This document shows positions 8,752 through 17,748 of a stretch of DNA of 64,000 bases, in pieces. The position numbers and the translations under genes were made by a program. The DNA is from Burkholderiales bacterium (GTDB lineage Bacteria; Pseudomonadota; Gammaproteobacteria; Burkholderiales; Ga0077523). The first letter of the stretch is position 1. Each line of letters starts with the position of its first letter. The notes under the pieces are model-generated. The model searched no databases. It was given only the letters and a program-made list of their open reading frames with translations, and was not told the origin of the DNA. The stretch is taken from assembly GCA_022843925.1 (NCBI GenBank), contig JALHMS010000020.1, positions 35,419 through 99,418 on the forward strand, given 5' to 3'.

Positions 8752-11700
8752 ACATCTCGGCGCCCTTCGTCCACCGGCCGGTGATGACGTGGCTCCTGAT
8801 GCTGGCCATCGTCATCTTCGGCGTGTTCGCCTACCGGAAGCTGCCGGTCGCGCAGTTGCCGAACGTCGACTACCCGACCATCCAGGTGACGGCGCGACTG
8901 CCGGGAGCCAGCCCGGACACGATGGCCTCGGCGGTGGCCACTCCGCTCGAGAAGGAGTTCTCGGCCATCGCGGGCCTGGAACAGATGAGCTCGTCGAGTG
9001 CGAAGGGCACCGTCCAGATCACGCTGCAGTTCGCGCTCGATCGCGACATCGACGCCGCGTCGCAGGACGTGCAGACCGCGATCACGCTGGCGCGGCGCAC
9101 CCTGCCGGACATGCCCGTGCCGCCCTCGGCGCGCAAGGTCAACCCCGCGGACCTCCCGGTGTTCTACCTCGCGCTCACCTCCGACACGCTCCCCATGTCC
9201 GCGGTGGACGAGTACGCGCAGACGCTGATCGCGCAGCGGATGTCGACGGTGAGCGGTGTCGCCCAGGTGCAGGTGTACGGCGCCCAGAAGTACGCGGTGC
9301 GCGTGCAGGTCGACCCGGACGCCCTCGCGGCGCGCGGCGTGGGCATCGACGAAGTCGCGCAGGCCATCGCCGCGCACAACCCGAACCTCCCGACGGGCAC
9401 GCTGAGCGGTCCGAAGCGTGCCGTGTCGGTGGAATCCACGGGGCAGCTGCGCGACGCCGCGGCGTTCCGCGAAGTGGTGGTGGCGTGGCGCAACGGGGCG
9501 CCGCTTCGCCTCAAGGATGTCGGCCGCGTCATCGACAGCGTCGAGGACGACAAGCAGGCCGCCTGGTACAACGAGCGGCGCGGCATCATGCTCGCGGTGC
9601 TGCGGCAGCCCGGCACCAACACGGTCGAGGTGGTCGACGCGCTGCAGAAGCTGCTGCCGGGCTTCCGCGAACAGATCCCCGCGAGCGTCGGTCTCGACGT
9701 GGTCTACGACCGCTCCGTGTCGATCCGCGAATCGGTGCACGACGTCCAGTTCACGCTGGTGCTCGCGCTGGCCCTCGTGGTGATGGTGATCTTCCTGTTC
9801 CTCCGGAACCTGTCGGCGACGCTGATCCCGAACGTCGCGCTGCCGCTCTCGATCATCGGGACGTTCTCCGTGATGTATCTGCTGGGCTACAGCCTCGACA
9901 ACCTGTCGCTGATGGCGCTCACGCTGTCGGTGGGCTTCGTCGTGGACGACGCCATCGTGATGCTCGAGAACATCGCGCGGCATCTCGAGATGGGCAAGTC
10001 GCGCATGCAGGCCACGCTGGAAGGCTCGAAGGAGATCGCCTTCACCATCGTCTCGATGACCGTCTCGCTCGCGGCGGTGTTCCTCCCGGTGCTCTTCATG
10101 GGCGGCGTGGTCGGGCGCCTGCTGCACGAGTTCGCGGTGACGATCATGGCGGCCATCCTGGTCTCGGGCTTCGTGTCGCTGACGCTCACGCCGCTCATGT
10201 GCAGCCGCATGCTGCGGCCCGAGCACGAAACGAAGCACGGCCGGATCTACATGGCGCTCGAACGCGGCTTCGACGCACTGCGGCGCGGCTACGAAGTCAC
10301 GCTCCGCACCACACTCGCCTTCCCACGGACGGCGATGCTGGCGTTCCTCGGCATCACGCTCGCGACGGCCCAGCTCTTCTCCACCATCCCCAAGGGCTTC
10401 CTGCCGAGCGAGGACGTCGGCCAGCTCTTCGCCTTCACCGAGGCCGCGCAGGACATCTCCTTCGATGCGATGTACGAGCTGCAGCAGCAGGCCGCTGCCG
10501 CGATCCGTACCGATCCTGCCGTGGCGGGGACCATGGCCATGATGGGCGTGAGCGGCTCCAGTCAGTCGATCAGCCTGGGGCGCATCCTGGTGCGCCTGAA
10601 GCCCCGCAGCGAACGGCCGAGCGCCGACGAGGTGATGGCACGGCTGCGTCCGAAGGTGCAGTCGATTCCGGGCATCAAGGTGTACCTCCAGAACCTCCCC
10701 AGCATCCGCCTCGGCGGACGCATCACCAAGAGCCAGTACCAGTACACGCTGTACGGATCGGAAGCGGAGGATCTCTACCGGTGGGCGCCGGTCATCGAGG
10801 AGAAAGTGCGCGGACTGCCGGGCTTCCTCGATGTCACCAGCGACCTCCAGCTCAAGAACCGGCAGGTCGTGGTCAACATCGACCGCGATCGGGCGGCTGC
10901 GCTCGGCGTCACGGCGCAGCAGATCCAGGAGGCCCTCTACAGCGCCTATGGCTCCCGGCAGGTGTCGACCATCTTCACCCCGACGAATGAGTACCAGGTC
11001 GTGCTGGAGGCACTACCCGAGGCGCAGACCGAACCCGCAGCACTGGCGAAGCTCCACGTGCGCAGCGCGAGCGGGGCGCTCGTCCCGCTGGCGTCGGTGG
11101 CGACGCTCTCGCCGGGAATCGGGCCGCTCACCATCAGCCATCTCGGCCAACTCCCGGCGGTGACCATCTCCTTCAACCTGCAACCCGGTGTGGCGCTCGG
11201 CCAGGGAATCGCAGCGGTCGATCGACTCATGGCCGAACTCGACGTCCCCGCCACCGTGAACCGCAGCTTCCAGGGCTCGGCCCAGGCCTTCCAGGAGTCG
11301 TTCGCGGGGATGGGTCTGCTGCTCGTGCTCGCCGTGTTCGTGATCTACCTGATCCTCGGCATGCTCTACGAGAGCTTCCTGCACCCGGTCACGATCCTGT
11401 CGGGCCTGCCCACAGCGGGTCTGGGTGCGCTGCTCACGCTGATGGCCTTCGGGCAGGAGCTCGACATGTACGGCTTCGTGGGCCTCGTGATGCTGATCGG
11501 CATCGTGAAGAAGAACGCGATCATGATGGTCGACTTCGCCATCGCGTCGCGGCGCCAGGGTCAACTCGATCCGGCGACTGCCATCTTCGATGCCGCACTC
11601 ACGCGCTTCCGTCCGATCATGATGACCACCATGGCAGCCCTCATGGGTACCCTGCCCATCGCATTGGGCTTCGGCGCGGGCGCGGAGGTGCGCCGGCCAC

Positions 11701-11843
11701 TGGGCCTCGCGGTCGTCGGCGGCCTGGTGTTCTCGCAGATCCTCACGCTGTACATCACGCCGGTCGTCTACATCTATCTCGAGCGCTTCAGCGCGTGGAC
11801 TGGGCAGCGCCGTGGCGGCGCACTCGCCCGGCACGGCGCCTGA
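8748..11843 (+). CDS. RND multidrug efflux permease (MdtB/MdtC type)
   Basis: A proton-driven inner-membrane pump of 1031 residues, the usual length of HAE1-type RND transporters. It starts MNISAPFVHRPVMTW, has the large periplasmic loops and twelve expected membrane helices, and carries the proton-relay aspartates in TM4 (GFVVDDAIVMLENIA). The second half repeats the fold, ending with the TM10-12 block MIGIVKKNAIMMVDFA. It shows strong similarity in style to MdtB/MdtC proteins, but only one permease is present, so the pump is probably a homotrimer. Substrates cannot be read from sequence. It is the last gene of the overlapping run, followed by 160 non-coding bases. Confidence 0.95.
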   Translation: MNISAPFVHRPVMTWLLMLAIVIFGVFAYRKLPVAQLPNVDYPTIQVTARLPGASPDTMASAVATPLEKEFSAIAGLEQMSSSSAKGTVQITLQFALDRDIDAASQDVQTAITLARRTLPDMPVPPSARKVNPADLPVFYLALTSDTLPMSAVDEYAQTLIAQRMSTVSGVAQVQVYGAQKYAVRVQVDPDALAARGVGIDEVAQAIAAHNPNLPTGTLSGPKRAVSVESTGQLRDAAAFREVVVAWRNGAPLRLKDVGRVIDSVEDDKQAAWYNERRGIMLAVLRQPGTNTVEVVDALQKLLPGFREQIPASVGLDVVYDRSVSIRESVHDVQFTLVLALALVVMVIFLFLRNLSATLIPNVALPLSIIGTFSVMYLLGYSLDNLSLMALTLSVGFVVDDAIVMLENIARHLEMGKSRMQATLEGSKEIAFTIVSMTVSLAAVFLPVLFMGGVVGRLLHEFAVTIMAAILVSGFVSLTLTPLMCSRMLRPEHETKHGRIYMALERGFDALRRGYEVTLRTTLAFPRTAMLAFLGITLATAQLFSTIPKGFLPSEDVGQLFAFTEAAQDISFDAMYELQQQAAAAIRTDPAVAGTMAMMGVSGSSQSISLGRILVRLKPRSERPSADEVMARLRPKVQSIPGIKVYLQNLPSIRLGGRITKSQYQYTLYGSEAEDLYRWAPVIEEKVRGLPGFLDVTSDLQLKNRQVVVNIDRDRAAALGVTAQQIQEALYSAYGSRQVSTIFTPTNEYQVVLEALPEAQTEPAALAKLHVRSASGALVPLASVATLSPGIGPLTISHLGQLPAVTISFNLQPGVALGQGIAAVDRLMAELDVPATVNRSFQGSAQAFQESFAGMGLLLVLAVFVIYLILGMLYESFLHPVTILSGLPTAGLGALLTLMAFGQELDMYGFVGLVMLIGIVKKNAIMMVDFAIASRRQGQLDPATAIFDAALTRFRPIMMTTMAALMGTLPIALGFGAGAEVRRPLGLAVVGGLVFSQILTLYITPVVYIYLERFSAWTGQRRGGALARHGA

Positions 11844-12003
11844 CGGTCGCATCCGACGCAGCGGCTGCATCAACGTCCGGGGAAGCCGGATTCGAGCAAG
11901 GTGGCGATCGGGGCGCTGCGGGCGCTATAGTGCCGACGGGCCGCGCGGCGCCGTGACGCCACGGCGCGTGAGTTCGGTCCGCACGAACCAGGGGAGACGG
12001 GGC

Positions 12004-13374
12004 ATGAGTGACACCATCAAGTACACGCTCGACGAAGCGCGGATTCCGAAGGTCTGGTACAACCTGGTCGCCGACCTGCCGACACCGCCCCCGCCGGTGC
12101 TGCACCCCGGGACGATGCAGCCCGTCGGCCCGGAGGATCTCGCCCCCCTCTTCCCGATCTCGTTGATCATGCAGGAGGTCACGACCGACCGAGAGGTCGA
12201 GATCCCCGATCCGGTGCGCGACGTCTATCGTCAATGGCGCCCATCCCCGCTGTACCGGGCCCGCCGCCTGGAAAAGGCGCTGCAGACGCCGGCGCGCATC
12301 TACTACAAGTACGAAGGTGTGAGCCCCGCGGGCAGTCACAAACCCAACACGGCCGTGCCTCAGGCGTTCTTCAACCGCGAAGCCGGCGTGAAGAAGATCG
12401 CCACCGAGACCGGCGCCGGGCAGTGGGGCTCGTCCCTCGCCTTCGCAGGCGCCCTGTTCGGCATCGAGGTGCAGGTCTTCATGGTCCGCGTGTCCTACAA
12501 CCAGAAGCCCTACCGCCGCGCCCTGATGGAGAGCTACGGCGCCCGCTGCATCGCCAGCCCCTCGATGGAAACGAATTTCGGCCGCGCGCTGCTCGCGAAA
12601 TCGCCCGACAACAACGGCAGTCTCGGCATCGCCATCTCCGAGGCCGTCGAGATCGCGGCGACGCGGGACGACACGAAGTACGCGCTGGGGTCGGTGCTCA
12701 ACCACGTGCTGCTGCACCAGACCATCGTGGGCCAGGAGGCCATCGAGCAACTCGCACTTGCCGACGACTACCCCGACGTGATCGTGGGCTGCACGGGTGG
12801 CGGCTCCAACTTCGCGGGCATCGCGTTCCCGTTCCTCGGCGTGCAGCTTCGCGGGGGCCGCAAGGTGCGTGTCGTCGCGGTGGAACCGGCGGCCTGCCCG
12901 TCGCTCACCCGCGGCCGCTACGCCTACGACTTCGGCGACACGGCGCACATGACGCCGCTCACGAAGATGCACACGCTGGGCTCGACCTTCATGCCGCCCG
13001 GCTTCCACGCGGGCGGCCTCCGGTACCACGGCATGGCTCCCCTGGTGTCGCACGTCAAGGAGCTGGGGCTCATCGAGGCGCGCGCCTACCACCAGACCCA
13101 ATGCTTCGACGCGGGAGTCTTCTTCGCCCGCAACGAGGGCATCCTGCCCGCCCCCGAAGCGAATCACGCCGTGAAAGGTGCCATCGACGAAGCCCTGCGC
13201 TGCAAGGAAGAAGGGGTGTCGCGGGCGATTCTCTTCAACCTCTGCGGTCACGGCCATTTCGACATGCAGTCCTACATGGACTACTTCGCCGGCAAGCTCA
13301 CCGACCAGAACTACGACGAGAACGAACTCGCCATGGCCTTGGCGGGTCTTCCTTCGGTCCCGGAGCCTGCCTGA
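12004..13374 (+). CDS. trpB: Tryptophan synthase beta chain, TrpB2 type
   Basis: A PLP enzyme of 456 residues that condenses indole and serine to tryptophan. The PLP lysine is K113 in SHKPNTA and the phosphate-binding loop is CTGGGSNF. Length and the long N-terminal region (ARIPKVWYNLVADLP) mark it as the TrpB2 subgroup, which usually works without a TrpA partner. No trpA, trpC or trpF lies nearby, which fits a stand-alone role such as indole salvage. A -10-like TATAGT is seen at 11926-11931 without a clear -35. The ATG follows a GGGGAGACGG ribosome binding site. Confidence 0.93.
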   Translation: MSDTIKYTLDEARIPKVWYNLVADLPTPPPPVLHPGTMQPVGPEDLAPLFPISLIMQEVTTDREVEIPDPVRDVYRQWRPSPLYRARRLEKALQTPARIYYKYEGVSPAGSHKPNTAVPQAFFNREAGVKKIATETGAGQWGSSLAFAGALFGIEVQVFMVRVSYNQKPYRRALMESYGARCIASPSMETNFGRALLAKSPDNNGSLGIAISEAVEIAATRDDTKYALGSVLNHVLLHQTIVGQEAIEQLALADDYPDVIVGCTGGGSNFAGIAFPFLGVQLRGGRKVRVVAVEPAACPSLTRGRYAYDFGDTAHMTPLTKMHTLGSTFMPPGFHAGGLRYHGMAPLVSHVKELGLIEARAYHQTQCFDAGVFFARNEGILPAPEANHAVKGAIDEALRCKEEGVSRAILFNLCGHGHFDMQSYMDYFAGKLTDQNYDENELAMALAGLPSVPEPA

Positions 13375-13375
13375 G

Positions 13376-13798
13376 ATGTTGATGAACCTGCTGGGATCGA
13401 TCGACTATCTGGCGGTGGTGTTCGCCGCGGTCGCCGGCATGATGGTGGGAGCCATCTGGTACATGCCCGGGGTGTTCGGGGATGCCTGGCGCGCGGCACT
13501 CGGGCAGGAACGATGGCGGCACGCGGACCCGCGCGTCACGGTGCCTGTGAGGATGATCGCCACCGCCATCACGGCAATCAGCCTGGCTGTACTGCTGAGC
13601 GGTGCCGGCGTGACGACGCTGGCAGGGTCCCTGCGTCTGGGTCTGTTGGTGGGCACTGGAATCGTCGCACCGACGATCGTGGGCGATTTCCAGTACATGG
13701 GGCGCACGTGGAAGTTGATCTGGCTCACTGCCGGACATCGCCTTCTGCACATTACCTCCATAAGCGGCGTGCTCGGGGCGTTCAAACAATACGGGTGA
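13376..13798 (+). CDS. DUF1761-like small membrane protein
   Basis: A 140-residue protein with about four hydrophobic segments (about 8-28, 58-80, 84-102 and 120-136) and the block GAIWYMPGVFGDAWRAALG near the N-terminus, which resembles the DUF1761 family. It starts one base after the trpB stop, so it is probably co-translated with trpB. An alternative ATG lies two codons in. No function is known for the family, and the link with TrpB2 may be only positional. Confidence 0.7.
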   Translation: MLMNLLGSIDYLAVVFAAVAGMMVGAIWYMPGVFGDAWRAALGQERWRHADPRVTVPVRMIATAITAISLAVLLSGAGVTTLAGSLRLGLLVGTGIVAPTIVGDFQYMGRTWKLIWLTAGHRLLHITSISGVLGAFKQYG

Positions 13799-13803
13799 AG
13801 CAG

Positions 13804-14460
13804 ATGAAGTTGAGTACCGGTTCGTTCTTGAGGCTGACTATCATCGCGCTGATTGGTGTCGCATTCGGTGGGGTGAGCAGGTTCGCCACCGCCTACGATG
13901 ACGATCCACAGGAATGCGGTCAGTTGGCAAACGCGTTTGGACCATTCGACTATCGGACGGTGGACACCAAGACCCTCAAGACGGTGGAAGATTTTCACTT
14001 CACGCCAACAGTCGAGCGTCTCGCCGGTGGCCACACCGGCACCATCGAAGGAGATCTTTCGTACACTCTGCGGGCTCTCCCGAACCATCACAGGGCGCTG
14101 TTCTCGTTTGCGAGATTGGCACTCAGGGAGAAGAAATCCAAGTTCGCTACGTCCGAGCACTCCATCGACTGCTGGTTCGAGCGCGCATCGCGCTTCGCAC
14201 CAGACGACGGACAGGTTCTCGCCATCGAGGCCTATTACCTTAGTCGCAAGGGCGACCGGTCAGGCGCAGTTAGGAAGTACAAGGAGGCCATCGATCTCGG
14301 TGTGGATACCGCTGATACCTACTACAGCTACGGCCTGCTGCTCTTTGATCTCAAGCAGTACGACGCATCGCTCGAATTCGCCAAGAAGGCGTATGCCCAG
14401 AATTTTCCCCTCCCGGCGCTGCGCAAGAAGCTTCAGTCCGTTGGGAAGTGGGTGGAGTAG
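13804..14460 (+). CDS. Exported TPR-like protein of unknown function
   Basis: A 218-residue protein with an N-terminal hydrophobic segment (about 8-30) that looks like a signal peptide or anchor. The C-terminal half (about 115-218) reads as helical repeat pairs typical of tetratricopeptide repeats (for example YLSRKGDRSGAVRKYKEAID and YGLLLFDLKQYDASLEFAKK). A conserved-looking Cys pair (in PQECG and SIDCWF) could form a disulfide. The start ATG is five bases after the previous stop; GTG 13795, overlapping that stop, is possible too. Its codons are less GC-biased than those of its neighbours. TPR proteins bind other proteins; the partner is unknown. Confidence 0.7.
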   Translation: MKLSTGSFLRLTIIALIGVAFGGVSRFATAYDDDPQECGQLANAFGPFDYRTVDTKTLKTVEDFHFTPTVERLAGGHTGTIEGDLSYTLRALPNHHRALFSFARLALREKKSKFATSEHSIDCWFERASRFAPDDGQVLAIEAYYLSRKGDRSGAVRKYKEAIDLGVDTADTYYSYGLLLFDLKQYDASLEFAKKAYAQNFPLPALRKKLQSVGKWVE

Positions 14461-14985
14461 CGAGAGCAGTGAAGGGAGAATGCTTGCGTCTGCCCTGATG
14501 CCACGGTCCCGCGTGGTGAGATCTGGCGCCCCCTTCCACCTCGTCATCGCGAGTGACCCGCTCCTACCGCAGTTTTTCGCGTTTGGCGCAACTCGAGGAG
14601 CGACGACGATCCCCTGTTCGATCGCGGAGCCTGAATTTCCTTGATTCTTCCGTAGCGCTTCGCCCAATCAGCCCGTCAGGCGATGCCGACGAAACGCATC
14701 GCTCGCCGGTACGGCGTGTTCATCGGGTGCGAAAAACCACTTGAGCGCTCGTTTGGAGCAGCCAGGGGAAAAATCCGCCCAACCCTGGCGAAGTACTGTT
14801 ACGCGCTTCAAGAACGGGACCTTGCATCCAAGGCACCCTGTACTTTCGGCTCGATGCCGATCGATCCCGGCCCCTTGTGCATGCTACGCCAACGCGGCCC
14901 GACCTATCGTTCCCTGGGGAAGGCGAGGTTCTGATGTATATGGGACCAGATCACGTCCATCCCCATGGATAACAGGTCGCTTCAT
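14461..14985. other. Non-coding stretch between convergent genes
   Basis: About 525 bases between the TPR gene (+) and the PEP-CTERM gene (-). The open frames here (63, 83 and 123 codons) have no ribosome binding sites or recognisable domains. No good intrinsic terminator, promoter or repeat was found by eye. One frame at about 14565-14640 reads like the usual nonsense translation of a tRNA gene, but no cloverleaf can be folded. The composition looks less GC-biased than the flanks, so it may be decayed or acquired DNA. Confidence 0.5.
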
Positions 14986-16416
14986 TCAAACGCCAGAGCG
15001 GGGACCTCGCCAGCGCCGCACCAGCGCCAAGAGACCAAGTCCGGCAAGCATGAGTTCGATGACGAGGGGCTCCGGTATGGGAACAGGATTGGACCAGTTC
15101 TCCGGACGATAGACCCAGACATTGCCATGGTCCCCGTTCTCCAACGCCATGAACGCGTTGAGGTTGGGGACGTACTTCCATTTGCCCCACACACCGTTCT
15201 GAATCTCTGGGGGAGGCAATTGTGCCGCGCTCAGGAACGAACCTGTCGTCACGCGGCTGAGGGCCCAGATCCCGTCCACGGTCCCGGACTCCGGTGCCGC
15301 GAGAGACCAGACTTCACCTCCGCCACTCCAAAGCAAAAACGTTCCGGAATCCGGATGCCAATCGATGCCCCAGAGCTGCCCACCCGTGAAAGTCCCTTCT
15401 CCGACGATCGTTGGCGTGATCATCCGGTTGCGGTTGTCCGGCCCCGCCGAGTCGATGTCCCAGACGTTCAGTGTCCCGGGCTGCGCTCCGAGCGCGACGT
15501 ACAGGCGCGAGGCAGGGTCATAGCCGGCAGCGCCGGTCGCGTCGGTGCCCCCCCAGAAGATGCCGACCCGCTCGAGCGTGTCCTTGGACGGATCATTCAG
15601 GTCCACGAGCGAATAACGGAAGAGATTCTTGTTCGTGCTGCCACCCGAACTCGCCGTGAAGTACACGACATCATGCCCATTCTCGACCGCCGTGGCGGAC
15701 GTACCTGAAACGACCGACAGATCACCGAATCCAGACAGCTGACGGTTCTGCCACATCTGACCACCGATCACTGCCGGGTTCACGGCCGACCCCGTGGTGC
15801 CCCCTACTTGATTGGCGTTCGCCTTGGCGGGATCCCACAGATAGGGACCTGTACCGACATTGCCGCCGTTGCCGTCGGGAATACGGAAATTGGTGCTCGA
15901 ATTGAACACGGCACCGCCCAGCAAGAGCATCCGGTCGGCCACGGGCAGATAGTTCGTGTTGTCGTACGTGTGTGCGGACAGAGGTGCGTTGAGGGCGCCA
16001 TCCTTTGCCGTGTAGGTGCCCGAATCGAGAATGACATCGCTCGGTAGAGAACCGCGCTCCCACCGCTGGGTCACTGCAGACCACCGATAGACCTCGTTAC
16101 CCGCATAGTTCGCGTGACCGCCCCCGAAGAGGAGCAGTTCTGCGCGATCGGAATCCCAGGCGAAACCACTCCACGCTGGGATGAGTGAGTTGGTGCTCCC
16201 GTAGAGGGAATTGCTGAAGGGTCTGTCTATGCGATCGGGCCAAGCTTCCGAGAAGCTGTTCAGGCTGATCTTCGCCCAGCCGCCGTCCTGCATCCCGTCA
16301 AGGATACCCAGGACGTTGGAAAGATCGGGGGCTGCAGAGGCAGTACCCTGAAGCATCAATGAAACGATACCAACCACCGCGCCACGACGCGCGGACGCTA
16401 TCCCAGTCTTCGACAT
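14986..16416 (-). CDS. PEP-CTERM sorted surface protein with Kelch-like repeats
   Basis: A secreted protein of 476 residues. It has an N-terminal signal peptide (about 1-29, ending TASAA) and a C-terminal PEP-CTERM sorting signal: PEP at 448-450, a hydrophobic stretch to about 466 and the basic tail RRWRGPR. Exosortase A is thought to process such tails. The body resembles a beta-propeller, with blocks such as LLLFGGGHANYAGNEVYRW, LLLGGAVF and FLLWSGGGEVWSL that look like Kelch-type blades. The start ATG 16416 was chosen for its GAGGTGG Shine-Dalgarno and because it gives a clean signal peptide; the frame is open 30 codons further up. It is the only PEP-CTERM protein in the window and lies beside the xrtA locus. 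The role is unknown, possibly in biofilm or floc matrix. Confidence 0.85.
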   Translation of the reverse strand: MSKTGIASARRGAVVGIVSLMLQGTASAAPDLSNVLGILDGMQDGGWAKISLNSFSEAWPDRIDRPFSNSLYGSTNSLIPAWSGFAWDSDRAELLLFGGGHANYAGNEVYRWSAVTQRWERGSLPSDVILDSGTYTAKDGALNAPLSAHTYDNTNYLPVADRMLLLGGAVFNSSTNFRIPDGNGGNVGTGPYLWDPAKANANQVGGTTGSAVNPAVIGGQMWQNRQLSGFGDLSVVSGTSATAVENGHDVVYFTASSGGSTNKNLFRYSLVDLNDPSKDTLERVGIFWGGTDATGAAGYDPASRLYVALGAQPGTLNVWDIDSAGPDNRNRMITPTIVGEGTFTGGQLWGIDWHPDSGTFLLWSGGGEVWSLAAPESGTVDGIWALSRVTTGSFLSAAQLPPPEIQNGVWGKWKYVPNLNAFMALENGDHGNVWVYRPENWSNPVPIPEPLVIELMLAGLGLLALVRRWRGPRSGV

Positions 16417-16509
16417 CGACCACCTCTTGGCAAAAAGCGCTGCGAGCGAAGAACGTTGGTCTATCCATTCGATTCGCCCGCGCAGATAACGGGCATGCAC
16501 GGTCACCTG

Positions 16510-16525
16510 CGCAATCTTCGCACCA
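16510..16525 (-). promoter_or_regulatory. Sigma-54-like promoter of the PEP-CTERM gene
   Basis: Read on the minus strand: TGGTGCG-AAGA-TTGCG. The invariant GG (-24) and GC (-12) are present with exactly ten bases between them and TTGC is intact, but the -24 box deviates from TGGCAC at two positions. It lies 94 bases before the start codon. It is supported mainly by its resemblance to the much better promoter at 44239-44254 in front of the exopolysaccharide locus. Confidence 0.4.
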
Positions 16526-16617
16526 ACCGCGAGCTCTCATAAAATCAGGGAGTTGGCATGAACAGCGCCAACGATTGTAAAGAAAGTCGACCCTGAAACA
16601 TGCGCCCTGCCCTGCCG

Positions 16618-17574
16618 TCACGCGTGGGAGCGTGATTCGTAGAGGAGCTGGGCCGGTCTGCTCGCCAAGCCCCTGTCGGTGGGGGCCAGCGCACGGCGGA
16701 GTGCGACACGTTGCAGCCACCCGAGAACCGGAGCCCTGCCTTGTTGTGCCGAGCGCTCCAGCCACGTCCCGAGCAGGCCCTGCACATCCCGCGGCAGAGC
16801 GCCGATCGGCATGCAACTATCCGCATAAAAGTGGCGCACCGCTGCGTTCTCGAGCACTCCTTGTTGCTGGCGGAGCACACGCTTGAACTGGGCCCGGAGG
16901 GCACCCAAATCGACCAGCGACTTGGGATCCGTATCCCATGTGGCGTCCGGCTCGATATGGATGTATTTCTTCGGATTCCAGTCACGATTTCGAGGTTCGA
17001 GGCCGAATGCGATTGCAGCGCCCATCGTCGGATCTGTTCGGTAGATTCCGATCGGAAGCTTGAAATCGCGGAGCCTCAGACCTTCCATGGCGGCCTTGCT
17101 GACGCAGTAGAAGTTCCCGTGAATGCCGCTCTCGCGAAGCATCGCCTCGCGCAGGTGTTTGACCCTGCGTCCGGACGACGGCAGACCGGTGCCGACCAAG
17201 GCATCGGGATTGGCGCACATTCCGCGTTCCAGAAGCGCCACTGCATCGGTCCGAAGTCTGGCGTACCCGTCCACGAAGTACACGAAATCCTGGCCAGCCC
17301 AGGCCTCGGTGACGTACCAGTTCCAAGTGTGCGCTTTGTCGCCCAACGCAATGAACCAGACACGCAGCTCCACCGAGTCATGGCGGGACAGGGTCGGAAC
17401 TCGCTCTGCCATGGCCTTCGCGAGCGCCTCGTTGCCATTGACGAGAATCTCGAGAACGGTGGAGCCCGTTGCGGGCACGGCATGCAGCGCCGCTTGGACG
17501 GTACGCGTCAACTCGTCTGCGCTTTCGCGGGCCGCAAAGATGGCAATGGATCGCATTGGCGAAGCGATCTTCAA
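16618..17574 (-). CDS. Glycosyltransferase family 2-like protein
   Basis: A 318-residue protein with a glycosyltransferase-A-like N-terminal half: beta-strand starts such as IAIFAARES, hydrophobic strand VLEILVNGNE, and a metal-site-like FVYFVDGYARL in place of the usual DxD. A C-terminal region of about 100 residues has no recognisable domain. I chose TTG 17574 because GGGAGG sits eight bases before it. The frame is open to GTG 17745, but the extra 57 residues are low-complexity and have no ribosome binding site; ATG 17556 is also possible. It is probably the last gene of the exopolysaccharide locus and adds or modifies a sugar. The substrate is unknown. Confidence 0.65.
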   Translation of the reverse strand: MKIASPMRSIAIFAARESADELTRTVQAALHAVPATGSTVLEILVNGNEALAKAMAERVPTLSRHDSVELRVWFIALGDKAHTWNWYVTEAWAGQDFVYFVDGYARLRTDAVALLERGMCANPDALVGTGLPSSGRRVKHLREAMLRESGIHGNFYCVSKAAMEGLRLRDFKLPIGIYRTDPTMGAAIAFGLEPRNRDWNPKKYIHIEPDATWDTDPKSLVDLGALRAQFKRVLRQQQGVLENAAVRHFYADSCMPIGALPRDVQGLLGTWLERSAQQGRAPVLGWLQRVALRRALAPTDRGLASRPAQLLYESRSHA

Positions 17575-17748
17575 GACGGTTTCCTCCCTCGGATCTCGAG
17601 CACTCTGCGGAGATACCTCGCTGGTCGAACGGCGCTGCTGTTCATCGGTCGCCCGGGAACATGCAGCGTTCCTGGACTCTGACGCGGTGGTGTTGCCGTC
17701 GCCTGTGCCCTCTGATCGAGACGACCTGCCAGTCGGATCCCCCACCGT

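Noticed and set aside
14553..14650. tRNA-like relic: the frame reads SRLAQLEERRRSPVRSRS, as shadow translations of tRNA genes often do, and TTCGATC resembles a T-loop.
   Set aside because: No acceptor stem, no anticodon arm and a mismatched T-stem; too short for a tRNA. At most a decayed remnant, which I cannot support.
17575..17745. N-terminal extension of the glycosyltransferase gene to GTG 17745, four bases after the methyltransferase stop.
   Set aside because: The added 57 residues are Ser/Arg/Thr-rich without any motif and the GTG has no ribosome binding site, whereas TTG 17574 has GGGAGG at good spacing.
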